Assembly: GCA_001314705.1 (NCBI GenBank)
Contig: LJSU01000017.1
Span: 1 to 54,280 of the forward strand
Origin: Rhodobacteraceae bacterium HLUCCO07
Lineage (GTDB): Bacteria > Pseudomonadota > Alphaproteobacteria > Rhodobacterales > Rhodobacteraceae
Direction of reading: 5' to 3'
Length of the DNA stretch: 54,280 bases
Position numbers and translations under genes: made by a program. Position 1 is the first letter of the stretch. Every line of letters begins with the position of its first letter. Of this stretch, positions 50,214 through 54,280 are shown piece by piece. The notes below the pieces were generated by a model. That model did no database searches and was not told the origin of the DNA. It worked only from the letters and a program-made list of their open reading frames with translations.

Positions 50214-51071
50214 ATGACCCTTGTCGCCATCCTCGTTCTGGCCATGGCGCCCATGGCGGCGGCAGAACAGACCGAGTCGCCGCCACCGTCTGATGCGGCG
50301 CCCGGGCGCGTGGTGTCGATGAACCTTTGCACCGACCTGCTTGCCATGTTGCTGGCGGGCGAGGGGCAGCTCTGGTCGGTGTCGCAGATGTCGCTCGATC
50401 CGATGGTGTCGCCGCTGGTCGAAGAGGCGCGCGGGCACGAGATCAACCATGGCCGCGCCGAGGAGATCTTCCTGATGCGCCCCGACCTGGTGCTGGCGAA
50501 CACCCTGTCGCCGCGCAGCACGGTTGCGATGCTGGAGCGGCTGGGCATCCGGGTGGAGCAGTTTGCCCCGGCCAGCACGCTCGAGGATGTGCGCGACCGG
50601 ATCATGCAGATGGGCCGGGTTCTGGGGCGCGAGGAGGCGGCGCAAGCGCTTCTGGCGCGGTTCGACGCGCGGCTGGAGGCACTGGAGGCGGATGAGGGTC
50701 CGCGCCCGCGCGCGGTGATCTATCACGCCAATGGCTATGTGTCGGGGCGCGGAAGCCTTTCGGGTGACATTCTCGACCGGGCCGGGTTCGAGAATGCCGC
50801 CCATGCGGCGGGATATGATTCGGGGCAGGTCATGCCGCTTGAGGTTCTTGCGCTCACCGACCCCGATCTTGTGGTCACGGCCCGGACCTATCCCGGCGGA
50901 TCGCGCTCGGAAGAGGTGTTGTCGCATCCGGTGGTGCGTGCGTTCCGGGCGGGGCGGGCGGGGGCCGTGATCGAGGATCAGAGCTGGGTCTGTGGCACCC
51001 CGTTCGTTCTCGACGCGGTCGAGGACCTGGCCGAGGTGCGGCGGCGCATCGCTGTGCGGGAGGGCGAGTGA
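50214..51071 (+). CDS. btuF: Cobamide ABC transporter substrate-binding protein, BtuF-like
   Basis: The 285-residue protein has a short export signal (MTLVAILVLAMAPMAAA-EQ). The Fe-siderophore/B12 binding-protein fold shows as RVVSMNLCTDLLAMLLAG, the helix-linked second lobe, and HPVVRAFRAGRAGAV near the end. It collects cobamides or cobinamide in the periplasm for BtuCD. The ATG at 50214 is the most likely start, although no strong ribosome-binding site is visible; TTG at 50208 is an alternative. The stop overlaps btuC. Confidence 0.85.
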   Translation: MTLVAILVLAMAPMAAAEQTESPPPSDAAPGRVVSMNLCTDLLAMLLAGEGQLWSVSQMSLDPMVSPLVEEARGHEINHGRAEEIFLMRPDLVLANTLSPRSTVAMLERLGIRVEQFAPASTLEDVRDRIMQMGRVLGREEAAQALLARFDARLEALEADEGPRPRAVIYHANGYVSGRGSLSGDILDRAGFENAAHAAGYDSGQVMPLEVLALTDPDLVVTARTYPGGSRSEEVLSHPVVRAFRAGRAGAVIEDQSWVCGTPFVLDAVEDLAEVRRRIAVREGE

Positions 51072-52051
51072 TGCGGCTTGCATTGCCTTTGCTGGTCGCG
51101 GTGGCGGTGCTGTTCCTGGTCTCGCTTCTGACCGGACCGGCCGAGATCGGCTTGGGGCGGAGCCTGGCCGCGCTCTTTGCCGGGGGCGAGGATCCGGTTG
51201 CGCTGGTGATGCGAGATATCCGCCTGCCCCGGGCGCTTCTGGCGGTGATGATCGGGGCGAGTCTTGGCCTGTCGGGTGCGGCGATGCAGGGCTACCTGCG
51301 CAACCCGCTGGCCGAGCCGGGGCTGATCGGGGTGTCGGGGTCGGCGGCGCTGGGCGCGGTCCTGGCAATCCAGACGGGGCTTGCCGCCACCTTTGCGCTG
51401 GGCCTGCCGCTGGCGGCCTTGGCGGGTGCGCTGGGCGGGGTTCTCCTGGTGATGGCGCTTGCCGGGCCTCGGGGCACGTCGCTCACCCTGATCCTCGGGG
51501 GGATCGCGGTGTCGTCGCTGGCGGGGGCCTTGACCGCGCTTGTCCTGAACCTTTCGCCCAACCCTTTTGCCGCGAGCGAGATCGTCTTCTGGATGATGGG
51601 GTCGCTGGCCGACCGATCGATGACCCATGTCTGGCTGGCGCTGCCGCTGATGGTGGTCGGCTGGGCGTTGCTGGCAGGGCTGGGTCGGGGGCTCGATGCG
51701 CTCATCTTGGGCGAGGACGCGGCGCAGGCGATGGGGATCGACATGGCGCGGCTGCGGCTGATGCTGGTGGTTGGCACGGCCTGCGTGGTCGGTGCGGGCA
51801 CCGCGGTGGCGGGGGCGATCGGCTTTGTCGGGCTGGTGGTGCCGCATATGTTGCGCCCGCTGGTGGGGGCGCATCCCGGGCGGCTCTTGTGGGCCTCGGC
51901 GCTGGGCGGGGCGGCGATGGTTCTGCTGGCCGATATCGCGGTGCGGGTGATCCTGCCCGACCGTGATCTGAAGCTCGGTGTGCTGACCGCGCTGGTGGGG
52001 GCGCCGCTCTTCCTGCATCTCATCCTGCGGCTGAGAAGGGAGCGGATATGA
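51071..52051 (+). CDS. btuC: Cobamide ABC transporter permease, BtuC/FecCD-type
   Basis: The 326-residue membrane protein has about ten helices of the FecCD family: RLPRALLAVMIGASLGLSGA, MQGYLRNPLAEPGLIGVSG (family hallmark) and GFVGLVVPHMLRPLVGAHPG (cytoplasmic coupling region). The ATG at 51071 shares its A with the btuF stop; GTG 51068 is an alternative. The operon position defines it as BtuC; siderophore transport is unlikely downstream of a cobalamin riboswitch. Confidence 0.92.
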   Translation: MRLALPLLVAVAVLFLVSLLTGPAEIGLGRSLAALFAGGEDPVALVMRDIRLPRALLAVMIGASLGLSGAAMQGYLRNPLAEPGLIGVSGSAALGAVLAIQTGLAATFALGLPLAALAGALGGVLLVMALAGPRGTSLTLILGGIAVSSLAGALTALVLNLSPNPFAASEIVFWMMGSLADRSMTHVWLALPLMVVGWALLAGLGRGLDALILGEDAAQAMGIDMARLRLMLVVGTACVVGAGTAVAGAIGFVGLVVPHMLRPLVGAHPGRLLWASALGGAAMVLLADIAVRVILPDRDLKLGVLTALVGAPLFLHLILRLRRERI

Positions 52052-52806
52052 GCCTCGTTTCGGTCAATGACCTCGGCGTGCGGCTGGGCGGGCGCGCGGT
52101 ATTCTCCGGCGTCAGTTTCGAGATCGGCACGGGCGAGGTCGTGGGGCTGATCGGGCCGAACGGGGCGGGCAAGACCACGCTGATGCGTGCGGTGCTGGGC
52201 CTGTTGCCGTTCGAGGGGAGCAGTTCGCTGGCTGCGTTACCGGCGGCCGAGCGCGCGCAGTTGGCGGCGTGGATGCCGCAAGCGCGCGAGATCGCCTGGC
52301 CGGTAAGCGTGGAGAGCGTGGTGATGCTGGGCCGGGTGCCGCATCTGGGCACGTTGCAACGGCCCGGTGTCGAGGACCGCGCCCGCGTCGCGGCAGCGCT
52401 GGAGCGGATGGAGCTTGCCGATATGCGAGACCGTCCGGCGACGCAGCTTTCGGGGGGCGAGCAGGCGCGGGTTCTCATTGCCCGGGCGCTGGCGCAGGAT
52501 ACGCCGCTCCTGATCGCGGATGAGCCGATTGCCGGGCTTGATCCGGCGCACCAGATTTCCACGATGCAGAGTTTTGCCGCCCTGGCCGATGCAGGGAAAT
52601 CGGTGCTGGTGTCGATGCATGACCTCGGCCTTGCGGTGCGCCATTGCACGCGGCTCATCCTGCTGGGCGAGGGGCGGGTGATTGCCGACGGGTCGCCGGG
52701 CGAGGTTCTCACGCCCGAGCGGCTGGCACGGGTGTTCGGCATTTCGGCGTGGTACCAGGTCACTGAAGAGGGGCCGGTTTACCAACCGCTGGAGGTTCTG
52801 AGGTGA
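52048..52806 (+). CDS. btuD: Cobamide ABC transporter ATPase, BtuD-like
   Basis: The 252-residue ATPase has Walker A (GPNGAGKTTL), the signature LSGGEQARVLIARAL, Walker B (LLIADEPIAGLD) and the switch His in VSMHDLGLAV. It drives BtuC. The ATG overlaps the btuC stop by 4 nt, and cbiZ overlaps its own stop (GTGA), so btuCD-cbiZ are translated as a coupled set. Confidence 0.93.
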   Translation: MSLVSVNDLGVRLGGRAVFSGVSFEIGTGEVVGLIGPNGAGKTTLMRAVLGLLPFEGSSSLAALPAAERAQLAAWMPQAREIAWPVSVESVVMLGRVPHLGTLQRPGVEDRARVAAALERMELADMRDRPATQLSGGEQARVLIARALAQDTPLLIADEPIAGLDPAHQISTMQSFAALADAGKSVLVSMHDLGLAVRHCTRLILLGEGRVIADGSPGEVLTPERLARVFGISAWYQVTEEGPVYQPLEVLR

Positions 52807-53459
52807 GCGGCGCGGTGGTGTGCCTGGCCCGGCCATGGCTCGAATTCGACCTCGGGGGCGAGATGGAGGTTTTGAGCTGGGCGGTGAACCGGCCCGGCCG
52901 GGTGCGCGCGCGGCGTATCCTGTGGCGCGAGGTGCGCAATGCCGACCTGCCCGAGGATCTCGATGCGGTTGAGTGGCTCGAGCGCGCGTTGCGGGCGCGG
53001 GATGCGCTCGATGCGGTGACGTTCCTGACTTCGCGCGACGTGGGCTGTTTCACGCAAGCAGAGGCCCGCGCAGGCGCGGCACATGCCCACGCGGTGGCGA
53101 CGGTGGGGCTTTCCAATGCCGAACGGGTGGGCCACAGGATCGACCGGTCTGGCCATGACTGGGGCACGATCAACGTGGCGCTGCAGCTGAACCTCGGGCT
53201 GGGCGAGGCGGCGCTGATCGAGGCGATGAGCATCGCGGTCGAGGCCCGCACCGCGGCGGTGATTGCGGCCGACCTGCCGCTTGCCCCTGGCCCGGCGACG
53301 GGGACGGGCACCGATTGCGTGGCGCTGGCGGCCCCGGCGGGCGATCTGCCCTATGCCGGGCTGCACACCGACCCGGGCGAGGCCGTGGGCCGCGCGGTTT
53401 ATGACGCGGTCCTGGAGGGCGCACTGACGTGGAAGGCGACATATGGGCGCGCGGGGTAG
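52803..53459 (+). CDS. cbiZ: Adenosylcobinamide amidohydrolase CbiZ
   Basis: The 218-residue protein starts at a GTG inside the btuD stop (GTGA). It has the CbiZ blocks FLTSRDVGCF, ATVGLSNAERVG, GTINVALQLNLGLGEAALIEA and ATGTGTDCVAL. CbiZ cuts the aminopropanol side chain from adenosylcobinamide (in some bacteria also from pseudocobalamin) to give adenosylcobyric acid, which re-enters B12 synthesis. With the importer upstream it completes uptake and remodelling of foreign corrinoids in the cytosol. Confidence 0.93.
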   Translation: MSGAVVCLARPWLEFDLGGEMEVLSWAVNRPGRVRARRILWREVRNADLPEDLDAVEWLERALRARDALDAVTFLTSRDVGCFTQAEARAGAAHAHAVATVGLSNAERVGHRIDRSGHDWGTINVALQLNLGLGEAALIEAMSIAVEARTAAVIAADLPLAPGPATGTGTDCVALAAPAGDLPYAGLHTDPGEAVGRAVYDAVLEGALTWKATYGRAG

Positions 53460-53711
53460 GGTGCGCTGGTTGATAGAAGATGCCCGGGGAGGGGTGGGTG
53501 TCGGGGAAGAGGTTGTTGTTTTTGGGGGGAACTGGTCAGGTGAGGGCGTGAGAATTGACGTCTCTAAAGTAGGAGGCAGTGATCAGTGCCTGCCATCGAC
53601 CGCAAGAGACAGGTCCAACAAAATAATCAGAAAAGTTGCTCCAAAGTAGTATTCTTGGCAAAGATTTAAGAGAGTGAAATGCCCCACTGAACTTAATTTC
53701 GAAAGGTCGCC

Positions 53712-54134
53712 ATGACAGTTGAGAACGCTACTGACTTCCAAGCTCTGCTTTGCTTTTCCAGAGTTTCGTTGCGCGAGAATTTTCCTTTGGAGAGCCTACA
53801 TTTCTTGAACACAAAATTGCAAAGTGCGAGCGTCTTGGCCCATGATCTTCCAAAGTTGGCAGATGCACATTTTGTGCAGGATTTCGAACGACCTGAAGAA
53901 AACCTGGAAGTGGTAACTTACAACCCAATCTATCAAATTAGGATTGCTAGCTCCTGCGAGTCTCTGTGTAACGCGATTTATGGTGCTGGAGAAATTGCGG
54001 CTAAATGCATTGGTCCCAGATTGAGGCCGCAAAAACCTAGCGGCTTCAGAAAATTTAAGGACTGTATAAAAAATGGTGACCTAAAGAATGTTGGGCTAGG
54101 TGTTCAGTCCCGGCATTTGGTGGATCGGATTTAA
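53712..54134 (+). CDS. Unrecognised AT-rich gene next to an insertion sequence
   Basis: The 140-residue ORF is preceded by GAAAGG 7 nt before the ATG. The predicted protein is soluble and mostly helical, with FSRVSLRENFPLESLHFLNT at the start and YNPIYQIRIASSCESLCNAIYG in the middle. No family is recognised. A+T content and codon choice differ sharply from the cbiZ gene before it, which suggests transfer. The stretch 53460-53711 holds only this gene's leader and a gradual shift to AT-rich sequence. The IS end begins 50 nt after the stop and does not interrupt the ORF. Confidence 0.55.
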   Translation: MTVENATDFQALLCFSRVSLRENFPLESLHFLNTKLQSASVLAHDLPKLADAHFVQDFERPEENLEVVTYNPIYQIRIASSCESLCNAIYGAGEIAAKCIGPRLRPQKPSGFRKFKDCIKNGDLKNVGLGVQSRHLVDRI

Positions 54135-54184
54135 GTTGAATCGATCTGGCTCGGATGTCCAGATCTTGCAGATGTATTCGTAGG

Positions 54185-54280
54185 GGCTTTGTTGCATAAA
54201 TCTGCTGAAGGCCGGACTTCCCCTTTCCCCGGACGGATTTACCCTACGGCCACTGTGACGGGTATGCCAAGCGCGGTGTA
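54185..54280 (-). mobile_element. End of an IS5-family (IS903-like) insertion sequence, cut by window edge
   Basis: GGCTTTGTTGCATAAATC at 54185-54202 differs by one base from the 18-nt IS903 terminal inverted repeat as I recall it (GGCTTTGTTGAATAAATC). The sequence to the window edge then contains the C-terminal codons of a transposase on the minus strand. The other end of the element and any target-site duplication are outside the window. Confidence 0.8.
54239..54280 (-). CDS. IS5-family transposase, C-terminal fragment
   Basis: The minus-strand frame reads YTALGIPVTVAVG then stop (TAA at 54239-54241). The phrase TALGIPVT near the terminus is familiar from alphaproteobacterial IS5-group transposases. 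Only 13 residues are in the window, so the assignment depends on the adjoining terminal repeat. Confidence 0.7.
   Translation of the reverse strand, partial: YTALGIPVTVAVG

Noticed and set aside
53443-53649. 68-codon plus-strand ORF overlapping the end of cbiZ
   Set aside because: Poor composition, straddles the abrupt base-composition change, no family likeness.
1-54280. tRNA genes, rRNA genes, CRISPR arrays and replication origins
   Set aside because: I looked for T-loop and anticodon-arm patterns, regular short repeats and iteron/DnaA-box clusters and saw none I could support.

Overview
The window is GC-rich (roughly two-thirds G+C by eye) and carries gene families and gene order typical of marine or soil Alphaproteobacteria of the Rhodobacteraceae/Roseobacteraceae group. 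Clues are the DUF2927 lipoprotein, the TelA/XpaC/SPFH cluster, a Crp/Fnr regulator behind a TTGAT-N4-ATCAA box, a CbiZ-type cobamide salvage operon and a class A RNase P RNA. This assignment is an inference from gene content. Most of the window looks chromosomal. There is an AT-richer toxin-antitoxin island near 24.7-26.5 kb, and an AT-rich tail (53.5-54.2 kb) that runs into the end of an IS5/IS903-type insertion sequence.

Layout. 0-0.6 kb: 5' part of a PfkB sugar kinase. 0.7-6.7 kb: a minus-strand envelope-stress-like cluster (27-aa membrane peptide, XpaC, TelA, DUF2927 lipoprotein, SPFH-GYF_2 protein, membrane-anchored Zn-ribbon protein) with a free-standing CZB zinc-binding protein on the other strand. 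6.8-14.5 kb: housekeeping genes (RluB-type pseudouridine synthase, TadA, CPA2 cation/proton antiporter, a broken small membrane ORF, Hsp20, Dtd, an MFS transporter, MetG). 14.6-24.5 kb: peptide-type ABC importer 1 (substrate-binding protein, B, C, D, F) with a LysR regulator and two tandem YtcJ-like amidohydrolases of identical length. 24.7-26.4 kb: an HTH-ImmA/IrrE plus DUF4411 (PIN-like) pair. 26.8-36.9 kb: peptide-type importer 2 with an XRE regulator, a CocE/NonD hydrolase, a fused two-domain ATPase and a C69-like Ntn hydrolase in which Ser replaces the usual N-terminal Cys. 37-42.9 kb: a GST, a two-subunit biotin-dependent acyl-CoA carboxylase, a Crp/Fnr regulator and an UPF0173 metallo-hydrolase. 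43.2-47.7 kb: gatC-gatA, an Excalibur-like lipoprotein, an AmpD-type amidase, rnpB, a PACE efflux protein and rpmG. 47.9-53.5 kb: a cobalamin riboswitch followed by btuB, btuF, btuC, btuD and cbiZ. 53.7-54.3 kb: an unrecognised AT-rich gene and the IS end.

How parts work together. The two importer clusters each pair uptake of a peptide-like compound with hydrolases that could open it, and each has its own divergent or adjacent regulator. In both, a perfect 13-bp stem-loop follows the substrate-binding-protein gene, a layout expected to raise binding-protein output over the membrane components. The cobalamin operon combines outer-membrane uptake, ABC import and side-chain removal by CbiZ, which fits salvage and remodelling of foreign cobamides. 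A 10-bp stem that would bury the btuB Shine-Dalgarno sequence suggests translational control by the riboswitch. The XpaC-TelA-SPFH-Zn-ribbon cluster resembles a merger of the tellurite/XpaC family with the YdjG/YdjI type of membrane-stress proteins and is the best candidate here for an under-described system.
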